Source: Ruminococcus sp. (GTDB taxonomy: Bacteria > Bacillota > Clostridia > Oscillospirales > Ruminococcaceae). From it: a DNA stretch of 11,310 nt. A program made the position numbers and the translations under genes. Shown piece by piece: positions 1 through 6,427 of the stretch. Numbering within the stretch: the stretch's first letter is position 1; each line of letters begins with the position of its first letter. The stretch lies in the NCBI GenBank assembly GCA_019420505.1, contig JAHZHC010000028.1, positions 1 to 11,310 on the forward strand, read 5' to 3'. The notes beneath the pieces were generated by a model. It was not told the DNA's origin and did no database searches. It saw only the letters and a list, made by a program, of their open reading frames with translations.

Positions 1-44
1 TGCTTCTTTTCTCAACTTTGTTCATTTTGCCTATTGATTTTTCT

Positions 45-64
45 TAGCAGGTTTCTGCTTTTCT
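45..64 (+). terminator. Weak terminator-like hairpin near left edge
   Basis: AGCAG and CTGCT form a 5-bp stem around GTTT, followed by TTTT on the plus strand. It could end a plus-strand gene lying outside the window. The stem is short and no such gene can be seen, so this is tentative. On the minus strand no U-tract follows it, so it is a poor terminator for the neighbouring minus-strand gene. Confidence 0.25.
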
Positions 65-116
65 GTTATTTAGTTGCACAAAGTTTCTTTTGGTTACTAT
101 TTTAATGATTACTTTT

Positions 117-581
117 TTATCTTTTTCTCCCCACTGAGATAATATTTTTCTTAGTAAGCACAAGTAGCACAATGCCAAGCAAAAGTATCAGCGGCCAAGT
201 AAGGTACGGTCTTTTATCATTATCAATATCGGTCACGACCTTATCAGGCTCACCGTTTTTATCAGTGTTGTAATACACGTTCACTTTTTCGTTCTGACTC
301 ACATAATATGTGCCTGTGAAGATCTCTCTTGTGTACTCCTTGCCGCCAACATCAAAAGCGACAGTTATGTAATATGTTTCAGCTTTGTTGCTTGCCTTTT
401 TGTTATGTCCCCAAGTTTTCAACTCATGGTCTATCCACTTCACATAGCCTGTGGTTTTCTCAGCACTTGACATGAAAACTCTGTTTGATACATACTTGCT
501 GAGATTATAGATAGTAGAGAAACCACCCATAAGAATAAAAACGATACTCAGAGCGATAAGCCCTGCATTTTGCTTTTTCAT
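117..581 (-). CDS. DUF3592-like small membrane protein
   Basis: A 154-residue protein with a membrane segment at about residues 7-27, a soluble region of about 95 residues, and a second membrane segment at about 127-143 followed by a basic tail (GRKR). The middle region contains a beta-rich stretch (TYYITVAFDVGGKEYTRE, then an NEKVNVYYNTDKNGEPDKV-type strand). This TM-domain-TM layout with an 'x-V-x-V-Y-Y-N-x-x-x-P' turn is what I know from DUF3592 proteins, whose function is not established. The ATG at 581 is supported by AGGGGG 8 nt upstream and by a promoter further back. It is transcribed away from the TetR gene and no partner gene is visible. The assignment rests on layout and motif only. 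Confidence 0.75.
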   Translation of the reverse strand: MKKQNAGLIALSIVFILMGGFSTIYNLSKYVSNRVFMSSAEKTTGYVKWIDHELKTWGHNKKASNKAETYYITVAFDVGGKEYTREIFTGTYYVSQNEKVNVYYNTDKNGEPDKVVTDIDNDKRPYLTWPLILLLGIVLLVLTKKNIISVGRKR

Positions 582-624
582 TTGATATACCCCCTGAACA
601 GAAATGTTGTGTTAATATGAATTT

Positions 625-654
625 ATTATATCATATGAGAACATGGGAAGTCAA
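625..654 (-). promoter_or_regulatory. Promoter of the DUF3592-like gene
   Basis: On the minus strand TTGACT (654-649) and TATAAT (630-625) are separated by 18 bp and point into the gene starting at 581. The predicted 5' untranslated region is about 40 nt. Confidence 0.65.
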
Positions 655-671
655 TAAGCCTATCCCATCTT

Positions 672-688
672 TCCATAAGTCTTATGGA
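672..688. promoter_or_regulatory. 17-bp palindrome, candidate operator
   Basis: TCCATAAG and CTTATGGA are perfect 8-bp inverted arms around a single T. A one-base loop makes it a poor RNA hairpin, so a DNA-binding site is more likely. It lies just upstream of the -35 box of the minus-strand DUF3592-like promoter, in the divergent intergenic region. The binding protein is unknown. Confidence 0.35.
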
Positions 689-804
689 CATATTTATTAG
701 TACGGTTTTGATCGTTGAGGTAAGCCGCTATTTTCTTTCTGCTGTAAGGACTTTTTTTATGAGATCATGTTGAAACTTTATCTTCTTCATTTTTTGAACA
801 ATTC

Positions 805-833
805 TTGACTTTGTTACAAATCTGTGTTATACT
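805..833 (+). promoter_or_regulatory. Promoter of the TetR/collagen-like transcript
   Basis: TTGACT (805-810), a 17-bp spacer, and TATACT (828-833) form a near-consensus sigma-A promoter. The predicted start is at about 840. Confidence 0.75.
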
Positions 834-840
834 AATCATA

Positions 841-856
841 AACGAACGGTCGGTAC
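841..856. promoter_or_regulatory. Candidate TetR operator at the transcription start
   Basis: The segment contains CGAACGGTCGGTACG, a CG-rich block unlike the AT-rich bases around it. It is rich in CGGT/ACG half-site-like elements of the sort seen in front of many TetR-family genes, and it sits on the predicted start site of the TetR promoter. The symmetry is imperfect. Negative autoregulation is inferred from its position. Confidence 0.45.
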
Positions 857-877
857 GCATAAAAGGAGCGAAGCAAC

Positions 878-1462
878 ATGAAAACAACTGAGCAACAGCA
901 CAATGAGCGAAAACGTGAACTAATGGAAAAGTGCTTCGAGTGCTATGCGGAAAATGGGCTCACAGGCACAGGAATTAAAGCACTGGCCGATGCGTGCGGA
1001 TGCACGAAAGCAAATTTGTATTCGTATTTTAAAAACCTTGACGAACTGATCATTGAGTCAACGGCATACTGTATGGAAAAGGTTGAGGACGACTTTATGG
1101 AGATGGCACCCACCGACCCCGAGGATGTTGTCCGTTTTGTGAAGGAGGTCCCGTATTGGACAGCAAAAAAGCACGGAAAAAAATATCGCCTGATGTATCA
1201 GATATATACGCACCCGAAGTATATCGAGCACGGCAAGAAATTTTTTGAGGGCGTGAACGAACGCTATACCGAGTACGCCAAGCGGCTGGAACCAAAGATC
1301 GGCATTCCATATACGGTCATCACGCCACTGATCTTTATATTCGTCCGTGCCTGCGTACATTATGCGATGTTTGAGGATGAATATTATCTGAAAACCCAGA
1401 TGGAGGTCTTAAAGCAGGGGGTCGCCCTGTTTGTGGATAAGTACAAAGCAAACCAAGCATAA
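878..1462 (+). CDS. TetR/AcrR-family transcriptional regulator
   Basis: A 194-residue protein with the usual TetR layout. The N-terminal helix-turn-helix spans about residues 12-58, with the recognition region ALADACGCTKANLYSYFKNLDEL matching the family pattern (small residue, G-x-T/S-K-x-x-L/I-Y-x-Y/H-F). The rest is an all-helical ligand-binding domain that I cannot assign to a subfamily. AAGGAG lies about 10 nt before the ATG. Family members are dimeric repressors released by a small ligand. The promoter and operator-like block directly upstream suggest it represses its own transcript. The collagen-like gene starts 83 bp downstream with no convincing terminator between, so that gene may be under the same control. 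The ligand cannot be told from the sequence. Confidence 0.93.
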   Translation: MKTTEQQHNERKRELMEKCFECYAENGLTGTGIKALADACGCTKANLYSYFKNLDELIIESTAYCMEKVEDDFMEMAPTDPEDVVRFVKEVPYWTAKKHGKKYRLMYQIYTHPKYIEHGKKFFEGVNERYTEYAKRLEPKIGIPYTVITPLIFIFVRACVHYAMFEDEYYLKTQMEVLKQGVALFVDKYKANQA

Positions 1463-1472
1463 GCCTATCGAC

Positions 1473-1502
1473 CGCCGCTCATTTACGGCGTGGGCAGCGG
1501 CG
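1473..1502 (+). other. GC-rich stem-loop between tetR-like and collagen-like genes
   Basis: CGCCGCT (1473-1479) pairs with AGCGGCG (1496-1502) across a 16-nt loop. No U-tract follows, so it is not a standard terminator. It may act as an mRNA stability or partial attenuation element in a shared transcript. Confidence 0.35.
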
Positions 1503-1545
1503 CAAAGCTCCGCCGTGATAAACAATTCCGAACGGAGGAAAAAAG

Positions 1546-2844
1546 ATGAAAACAAGAAAAAAACTACTCACAGGTACACTTTTGGCGATTTGCACCGCTC
1601 TTTTGGTGCTTTGCAGCGTGCTTGCAATAGGATGGAGCAAGGCGGCAAAAACAGGCGACGCACTGCCGGAGGTGCAAAACAACGGCACGGCGATTCAGTG
1701 GAAATACAGCGACGAAGCCGACTGGCACGACCTTGTGGCGCTTACCGAGCTGCGGGGCGCTGCCGGAGAAAACGGAAAGAACGGCACAGACGGTAAAGAC
1801 GGCTCTAACGGTGCCGACGGTAAGAACGGAATAAACGGTACAAACGGAAAAGACGGCATTAACGGCTCCGACGGCAAAGACGGAGCCGACGGAAAAGACG
1901 GTATCAACGGCACTGACGGCATTAACGCCAAAAGCATAGAGGTGCAGCGAGCTGAAACCCACATACAGTGGCGCTACGAGGGCGATGAGTGGCAGGACCT
2001 TGTGGCGATAGCCGACATCACAGGTCCCACCGGGCAGAAAGGTGCAGACGGAGCAAACGGAAAGACACCGGAGTTCCGTGTAAGCGAAAACACCCTGCAG
2101 TGGCGCTATGTCGGCGATAAAATATGGCTGAACCTGTACGATCTTTCGGTTTTGAAAGGTCTTGACGGCAAGGACGGTATAAACGGAAAGGACGGAGCCG
2201 ACGGCAAGGATGGAACAAACGGACAAAACGGCTCCGATGGTGCGGACGGCAACACCCCCTTCATTGGTGAAAACGGCAACTGGTGGATCGGAGAAACCGA
2301 TACGGGCGTAAAAGCCGCAGGCACAGACGGCACAGACGGTGTTGACGGCACAGACGGCGAAAAGGGAGACAAAGGCGACAAGGGAGATAAAGGCGACAAG
2401 GGCGATGCCGGTCAGAACGGCAGCTGTTCGGGGTATTTTCACGCCTCAAACGGCGGCACCGGCGCTTCATTCAATCAGCCGCTTCAGTTGTTTGAAGATT
2501 GCAATTCCGGAGGACTTTTTGTATGGGATCGAGCCAATAGAACCGTAACGCTGAAAGCCGGACATACATACAGTATTTCATTCAGCGGTTCGGTCTGCAT
2601 TTCTCACGACATGGGTGGATGGTACTCGGTAGTATTGAAAGGCAGACAAGGCATTCTTAATGATACATTGATCGAAAGGTATATGAACGATGCAGATAAT
2701 TCACGAGTGTGGATGCCGTTTGCATTCAACCGCATCTACAATGCCGGCAGTGATATTGTGCTGCAATATGAATTTATCCAGTTGACCCCCGGCACACAGC
2801 TGAACGGTGCTGTCTATAATATTACAATTATTGCTCTTGACTGA
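1546..2844 (+). CDS. Collagen-like surface or secreted protein
   Basis: 432 residues. A basic start and hydrophobic stretch at about 6-30 form a signal peptide or signal anchor. Gly-X-Y collagen tracts lie at about 71-127, 160-172, 195-225 and 259-292, the last being a run of GDK triplets. Between them are three related modules of about 30 residues with the core I/L-Q-W-R/K-Y followed by W-x-(D/N)-L (about 40-70, 130-159, 174-194), and a fourth insert with NWWIGETDTGV. The C-terminal domain, about 294-432, is beta-rich and resembles the trimerising C1q/TNF-like heads that cap bacterial collagens such as BclA; this is by layout, not alignment. There is no LPXTG sorting motif, so anchoring may be by the N-terminal helix. 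GGAGG precedes the ATG. It probably shares a transcript with the TetR gene. The role is unknown; adhesion or, given a spore former, a spore-surface filament are possible. Confidence 0.88.
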   Translation: MKTRKKLLTGTLLAICTALLVLCSVLAIGWSKAAKTGDALPEVQNNGTAIQWKYSDEADWHDLVALTELRGAAGENGKNGTDGKDGSNGADGKNGINGTNGKDGINGSDGKDGADGKDGINGTDGINAKSIEVQRAETHIQWRYEGDEWQDLVAIADITGPTGQKGADGANGKTPEFRVSENTLQWRYVGDKIWLNLYDLSVLKGLDGKDGINGKDGADGKDGTNGQNGSDGADGNTPFIGENGNWWIGETDTGVKAAGTDGTDGVDGTDGEKGDKGDKGDKGDKGDAGQNGSCSGYFHASNGGTGASFNQPLQLFEDCNSGGLFVWDRANRTVTLKAGHTYSISFSGSVCISHDMGGWYSVVLKGRQGILNDTLIERYMNDADNSRVWMPFAFNRIYNAGSDIVLQYEFIQLTPGTQLNGAVYNITIIALD

Positions 2845-2876
2845 GCCGATATACACGAAAACAGAGGTAACGGAAA

Positions 2877-3254
2877 ATAAAAAAACGAATACTCAGTATC
2901 ATGCTCACCCTTTGTATGGTTCTTTGCCTTGTGTCGACAAGTGTATTTGCCGAGGATAATATGGCAGCGAGTGGGACGGCGGAAGTTTCCACAGCGGCGG
3001 AACTGGTTTCAGCAATCAGAGAAGCTTCATACGGAACAGTCAAACTGACGTCAGACATTACCATTTACACCACATTAGTGGTCAACCGCACCGTCACCCT
3101 TGATCTCAACGGTTATGTGCTGAAATACGGCAGCAGCAGTGCAGGGCATGTAATCACTGTGTCCAGTGGTATTTTGACAATTGAAAACTGTGACTATACA
3201 AAATCACACAATTTCCAAAAGAAGTATAATTTATATGTAAATGATTTTTTTTGA
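2877..3254 (+). pseudogene. Decayed secreted beta-helix (pectate-lyase-like) protein fragment
   Basis: In the frame of the ATG at 2901, the codons from 2877 read I-K-K-R-I-L-S-I before MLTLCMVLCLVSTSVFAED. This is a complete signal peptide except that its first codon is ATA instead of ATG. An in-frame stop lies just upstream, at 2868-2870, and an AGAGG ribosome binding site is correctly placed for 2877. After the signal peptide come an A-T-A-A-E-L-V-S-A-I segment and beta-helix-like strands (VKLTSDITI, VTLDLNGYVLKYG, VITVSSGILTIENCD), typical of large repeat proteins that normally run to several hundred residues. This one stops after about 125 codons in AT-rich, poorly matching sequence. Loss of the start and the C-terminus together argue for a pseudogene. 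Translation from the internal ATG at 2901 would remove the basic part of the signal peptide. Confidence 0.75.
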
Positions 3255-3412
3255 ATTTTGCTCCGTTTAAAATCATACTAATTTTAGCTTTTAATTTTTT
3301 TTCATTCCAAAAACCGCCCCATTTCGTTCTATAAATTACCTCTTATAATCAAATCATGCAGACATATAATATTATTGCAAACCCGAAAAACAAATGAAAA
3401 GGAGATACGAAA

Positions 3413-3661
3413 ATGAAAGGTATCACAACTCAGGAAGGCAGAGAAACACTCAACAAGTTCAAGATGGAAGCAGCTAACGAAGTTGGCGTAAACCTCAAGC
3501 AGGGCTACAACGGCGATCTTACAGCTCGTGAGGTCGGCTCTGTAGGCGGTCAGATGGTCAAAATAATTAGTCCTGAACAACAATGGATATTTACCCGAAA
3601 CAGCGTAAGAAACACAGGTCATTGCATCGAGATTACATATGCCGTTAGACTGTCAGTATAG
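3413..3661 (+). CDS. Alpha/beta-type small acid-soluble spore protein with an aberrant C-terminus
   Basis: 82 residues. Residues 1-50 match the DNA-coating SASP core: EGRETLNKFKMEAANEVGV corresponds to the first family motif (the K-x-E-[LIV]-A site has Ala at the fourth position), and GYNGDLTAREVGSVGGQMVK to the second. In the family the sequence continues with K/R-K/R and hydrophobic residues for about 10-20 positions. Here, after QMVK, it changes to about 32 unrelated residues ending in AVRLSV. SASPs saturate spore DNA and protect it from UV. AAGGAG precedes the ATG, and a 14-bp hairpin follows the stop. The gene may be a variant with a replaced tail or a partly broken copy; other SASP genes would be expected elsewhere in the genome. 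Confidence 0.82.
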   Translation: MKGITTQEGRETLNKFKMEAANEVGVNLKQGYNGDLTAREVGSVGGQMVKIISPEQQWIFTRNSVRNTGHCIEITYAVRLSV

Positions 3662-3690
3662 GAGCAGCACAACGATATATTTTCTTATCA

Positions 3691-3724
3691 AAACATCGCA
3701 TTTGTAAAAACAAATGCGATGTTT
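3691..3724. terminator. Bidirectional hairpin terminator
   Basis: AAACATCGCATTTG (3691-3704) and CAAATGCGATGTTT (3711-3724) form a perfect 14-bp stem around TAAAAA. It lies between the convergent SASP and Abi genes, 7 bp after the Abi stop, and the end of each arm provides a short T-run for either direction. Confidence 0.8.
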
Positions 3725-3730
3725 CAATGT

Positions 3731-4603
3731 TTATTCGTTCAATATATTAACCCAATCATCTGGAAATCCCATAAGTTTTTTATCAACGTGAGGGTACTTG
3801 TGAAAAAGTTTATCTAGTTTGTCCACAAACGCTGTCCAATGTTGATCATTAGTTATTAGATGTTTTATGCAAAGAAGAGTTGCAAATACACGGATACTGC
3901 TTATCCCCTTTTCTGTATATTGCTTATATAGCTTTGGCGTTTTAGCAAGATTAACATTATACAAACGTCCATAGTGTGCACAAATATTCCGCACAAAAGC
4001 AATGTGTTCGACCCAGCTTTCAAGATAAGTATATCCCACGCCATACAACGTTGCAACGGCTTTTTTGTCCTGAGGTTTCATATTTTTATAAAACTTTGAG
4101 AGCGTACCGAAACTGAACAGCTCCACCAAAGCGTAAAACGGAATTTTGCCGTCAGTATAATTATTTTTGAAATTCTTAACAAAAGGGGCTTTGCTATTTC
4201 TGGATATTTCCTTTTTTATCTCACAAAGAAAATCATAGTGATAGCCAGGATCATTAAAATTATCCGGATCTTCATATCCTAGTACACCATAAATATGTGA
4301 GAAATGATTAGCTACCCTACACCTGAGATTAACTTCGATTTGCTCTATCCAAGTAAATAAGAGTTGCCTGAAGTTGGCGTTAAACAGGTATAACTCAACG
4401 ATTTGTTCAAAGGATATAGAACCATCAAAATTTTTATTTTTACCTTTTAGTCCAAGGCCATATGCTTTTATCAAGCGGAAATATGAAATATCATTAAGAA
4501 TTCGACGTGCATATTCTTCATTGACAATTCTCAACCCAAGCATTTTCAAGTTCTCGATTTGTTGATCAACATTCATTGATGGTTGCTGTTCTTTAAGCTG
4601 CAT
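3731..4603 (-). CDS. abiF: Abi_2 (AbiD/AbiF) family HEPN abortive-infection protein
   Basis: 290 residues, a usual size for Abi_2 proteins. Features I recognise from the family are the N-terminal IENLKMLGLRIVNEEYARRILNDISYFRL segment (about 16-44), the helix with FRQLLFTWIEQIEVNLRCRVANHF (about 78-101), and VRNICAHYGRLYN (204-216), which carries the HEPN R-x4-H motif R205-N206...H210. HEPN proteins of this type are predicted ribonucleases that stop growth on phage infection. Recent work, as I recall it, treats AbiF as an RNA-controlled toxin related to the ancestor of Cas13. AGGGGA lies 7 nt before the ATG, and directly upstream is a structured RNA with its own promoter, which strengthens the AbiF assignment. 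The gene converges on the SASP gene and shares its terminator. Toxicity and RNA partner are inferred. Confidence 0.9.
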   Translation of the reverse strand: MQLKEQQPSMNVDQQIENLKMLGLRIVNEEYARRILNDISYFRLIKAYGLGLKGKNKNFDGSISFEQIVELYLFNANFRQLLFTWIEQIEVNLRCRVANHFSHIYGVLGYEDPDNFNDPGYHYDFLCEIKKEISRNSKAPFVKNFKNNYTDGKIPFYALVELFSFGTLSKFYKNMKPQDKKAVATLYGVGYTYLESWVEHIAFVRNICAHYGRLYNVNLAKTPKLYKQYTEKGISSIRVFATLLCIKHLITNDQHWTAFVDKLDKLFHKYPHVDKKLMGFPDDWVNILNE

Positions 4604-4672
4604 AAAAAAGTCCCCTAATAATTAAACGACCCGACGTGGTACGCATTGCTAAGAGGCGTGTCGGGTTCTGTT
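4604..4672 (-). ncRNA. AbiF-type structured RNA upstream of the Abi gene
   Basis: Read on the minus strand, ACCCGAC (4666-4660) pairs with GTCGGGT (4635-4629), and the adjoining ACGC (4659-4656) pairs with GCGT (4644-4641), so the two stems can stack. The inner loop is CTCTTAGCAAT. Its CUCUUA can pair with UAGGGG at 4617-4612 (two G-U pairs) to give a pseudoknot that covers the abiF ribosome binding site. Six U residues (4609-4604) then run straight into the ATG, so the pseudoknot could also act as a terminator releasing an RNA of about 69 nt. A conserved 'abiF' RNA motif in front of abiF genes has been described by comparative genomics. I assign this by position and structure, without a covariance search. 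Confidence 0.72.
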
Positions 4673-4678
4673 AATATT

Positions 4679-4707
4679 ATTATATGCGATTTTTTCTAAA
4701 AAGTCAA
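4679..4707 (-). promoter_or_regulatory. Promoter of the AbiF RNA and abiF
   Basis: TTGACT (4707-4702) and TATAAT (4684-4679) are exactly 17 bp apart. The predicted start is at about 4672, a few bases before the first stem of the structured RNA. Confidence 0.8.
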
Positions 4708-4782
4708 TGGTAAATATAGCTAAATAGATTTGGTAAAATGGCCTAATGATAAAATAAGCACATTAGTAGCTTAAATTCTAAT

Positions 4783-5685
4783 CTATTTTCCTTTATCAAC
4801 ATTCACACCAAAGACATTAATAACATTCATTTCCACATTCTCCGTATCAATACAAACTTGCTTTGAAGAATATATCTCCAAATAATTGCTTTTTTCATCA
4901 TATTTACAATTTGCACATAGATACGTTCCATCTTTTTCAGCTAATATTACTTTTGTGTTGTTGTCTATGAGTCTATAGTCGCGTTTTAAAGCAGCGAATG
5001 ATTCACCCAATTTAAAAAAGCAGAATGTCTGAACTATTACAAAAACTGCAATTAAAGCTATTATTACTTTTTTGCCAGTTTTCTTTGTATTTGTCTTTTT
5101 ATCTACCATATCTACGGCTTTATCGATAGGCTTAGTAAAAAATTTTTGATTTTTTAAAGCAATTCCTATTGATAAACCAAAATAATAAATGGCCGTACAT
5201 AATATAAATAACGAGCGTAAACACTTTAATACTTCTAACGCTGTTACATCCTTCCATATTTTGATTATATTATAATCCAGTATTACGCAGGCAAATATAA
5301 ATAATGCAACCATAGTTACAAGATAAATACAAACCACATTTCGAACTGTTTTCCAAAAGCCATGTGTCCTTATTATTATGTATCCCATAAAATAATTAAA
5401 TAGCAATAAAATCAAACCTTTAAAAAGCAAATCAAATAAATTTGAAAAAATATTGGCCTCGCTTATTTTGGAATATGATCCATTAATCGAGAAATAACTA
5501 TTGTATCCTTCAATAACTATTGCTGATATACCTTTTACTATAATTCCTGATATGGTCAGCAAAACACCTATCAACGCTGCATATGAGCTATAGTTATTGT
5601 TTTTATCCGACTTTATTGTATCAAAGATACTTTTCTTTTTACAAATATCCTTTTCTTCCACTTGTATTGTTGATTCGTTACTCAT
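4783..5685 (-). CDS. Five-helix membrane protein of the bacteriocin operon, unknown function
   Basis: I do not recognise the family. The 300 residues comprise a charged cytoplasmic N-terminus (about 1-32), hydrophobic segments at about 36-57, 83-107, 115-137, 153-175 and 206-228, and a C-terminal soluble domain of about 70 residues with a CANC pair in DGTYLCANCKYDE. A Lys/Thr-rich linker (VDKKTNTKKTGKK) precedes the last helix. The ATG at 5685 has GGAAGGA 7 nt upstream. It follows the ABC ATPase by about 100 bp on the same strand with no clear terminator between, so it is probably part of the same transcript. Position suggests self-immunity, a bacteriocin stress sensor or an accessory export factor; none of these is shown by the sequence. 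Confidence 0.8.
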   Translation of the reverse strand: MSNESTIQVEEKDICKKKSIFDTIKSDKNNNYSSYAALIGVLLTISGIIVKGISAIVIEGYNSYFSINGSYSKISEANIFSNLFDLLFKGLILLLFNYFMGYIIIRTHGFWKTVRNVVCIYLVTMVALFIFACVILDYNIIKIWKDVTALEVLKCLRSLFILCTAIYYFGLSIGIALKNQKFFTKPIDKAVDMVDKKTNTKKTGKKVIIALIAVFVIVQTFCFFKLGESFAALKRDYRLIDNNTKVILAEKDGTYLCANCKYDEKSNYLEIYSSKQVCIDTENVEMNVINVFGVNVDKGK

Positions 5686-5786
5686 TATAACATCCTTCCC
5701 AATTTATTAACTCCATTAAATTACTGATCATTTTTTAATGCACCATCATAAGCAATCTATATAACCTTGCTCAACCATATGCGTAA

Positions 5787-6422
5787 CTAAGACAGGTCGA
5801 TTATCCTATCTCCAATTTCTTTTAAATTTTCATCATGTGTAACTATTAAAACTGTTTTCCCATAGTCACGATTAATTCTTTTTAGAATATTGATAACTAT
5901 GGCTGCATTTTCTTTGTCTAACGATCCGGTCGGTTCATCCGCTAAAATTATTTCTGAAGGTTTCAAAAACACTCGTGCCAGTGAAACTCTTTGCTGTTCT
6001 CCACCACTCAACTGGTATATCTTTTTATTTTCATACCCACAAAGACCAACTTTCGCCAGTGCATCGGCGATCTTATTTTCCTTTTCTTTATGACTTAACT
6101 TAACATATCTTAATGCAAGCATAAGATTATATTTAACAGTCTCCTCGTCAACAAGTGCAAAATTCTGAAAGACATAACTAATTTTATTTCTAATTACCTT
6201 GACAGCATTATTGCTTTGGGAAGACAAAATTTTTTCACCATCTATAACTACCTTCCCTTTGTCCGGATCTTCCAACAAACCTATAATGTTTAATAATGTA
6301 CTTTTTCCGCAGCCGCTTTTACCAGTAATTACAACAAATTCACCATCATTGATTTTTAGCGAAAAGTTTTTAAAGATCACTCTGTCATCATATTTTTTAG
6401 TAATGTTTTTTATCTCTATCAT
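5787..6422 (-). CDS. Bacteriocin ABC transporter ATP-binding protein (lactococcin 972 group)
   Basis: 211 residues from the ATG at 6422. Walker A is GKSGCGKST (34-42), the Q-loop glutamine is in YVFQNFALVDEETV (Q86), the signature is LSGGEQQ (138-144), Walker B is IILADEP (158-164) followed by the D-loop SLD, and the switch histidine is H196 in VTHD. This is a LolD/MacB-like ATPase, and the phrase QNFALVDEETV is typical of the group paired with DUF1430 permeases in lactococcin-972 loci. A TTG at 6431 is possible in frame, but AAAGGTGG (ending at 6432) would touch it, whereas it is 9 nt from the ATG at 6422, so the later start is chosen. The gene begins 5 bp after the permease stop, indicating coupled expression. 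It should energise the permease for export or self-protection. Confidence 0.93.
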   Translation of the reverse strand: MIEIKNITKKYDDRVIFKNFSLKINDGEFVVITGKSGCGKSTLLNIIGLLEDPDKGKVVIDGEKILSSQSNNAVKVIRNKISYVFQNFALVDEETVKYNLMLALRYVKLSHKEKENKIADALAKVGLCGYENKKIYQLSGGEQQRVSLARVFLKPSEIILADEPTGSLDKENAAIVINILKRINRDYGKTVLIVTHDENLKEIGDRIIDLS

Positions 6423-6427
6423 TATAA

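Noticed and set aside
661..770. Minus-strand frame reading SRKKIAAYLNDQNRTNKYVHKTYGKMG, split over two stretches, ending at a stop near 661
   Set aside because: It has a protein-like look and could be the tail of a vanished gene, but it is short, lacks a start and ribosome binding site, and I recognise no family.
1564..2442. Long open frame of 292 codons on the minus strand
   Set aside because: It mirrors the collagen-like gene; its V-A-x/S-V repeats are the antisense of the Gly-X-Y codons, and it has no ribosome binding site.
3241..3276. ATGATTTT/AAAATCAT inverted repeat after the beta-helix pseudogene
   Set aside because: The stem is AT only with a 20-nt loop and no adjoining U-tract on a GC-rich stem, so it is not a convincing terminator.
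4743..4766. CTAATG/CATTAG inverted repeat after the last bacteriocin-operon gene
   Set aside because: Six weak pairs around a 12-nt loop and no U-tract; a terminator is expected here but this one is not convincing.
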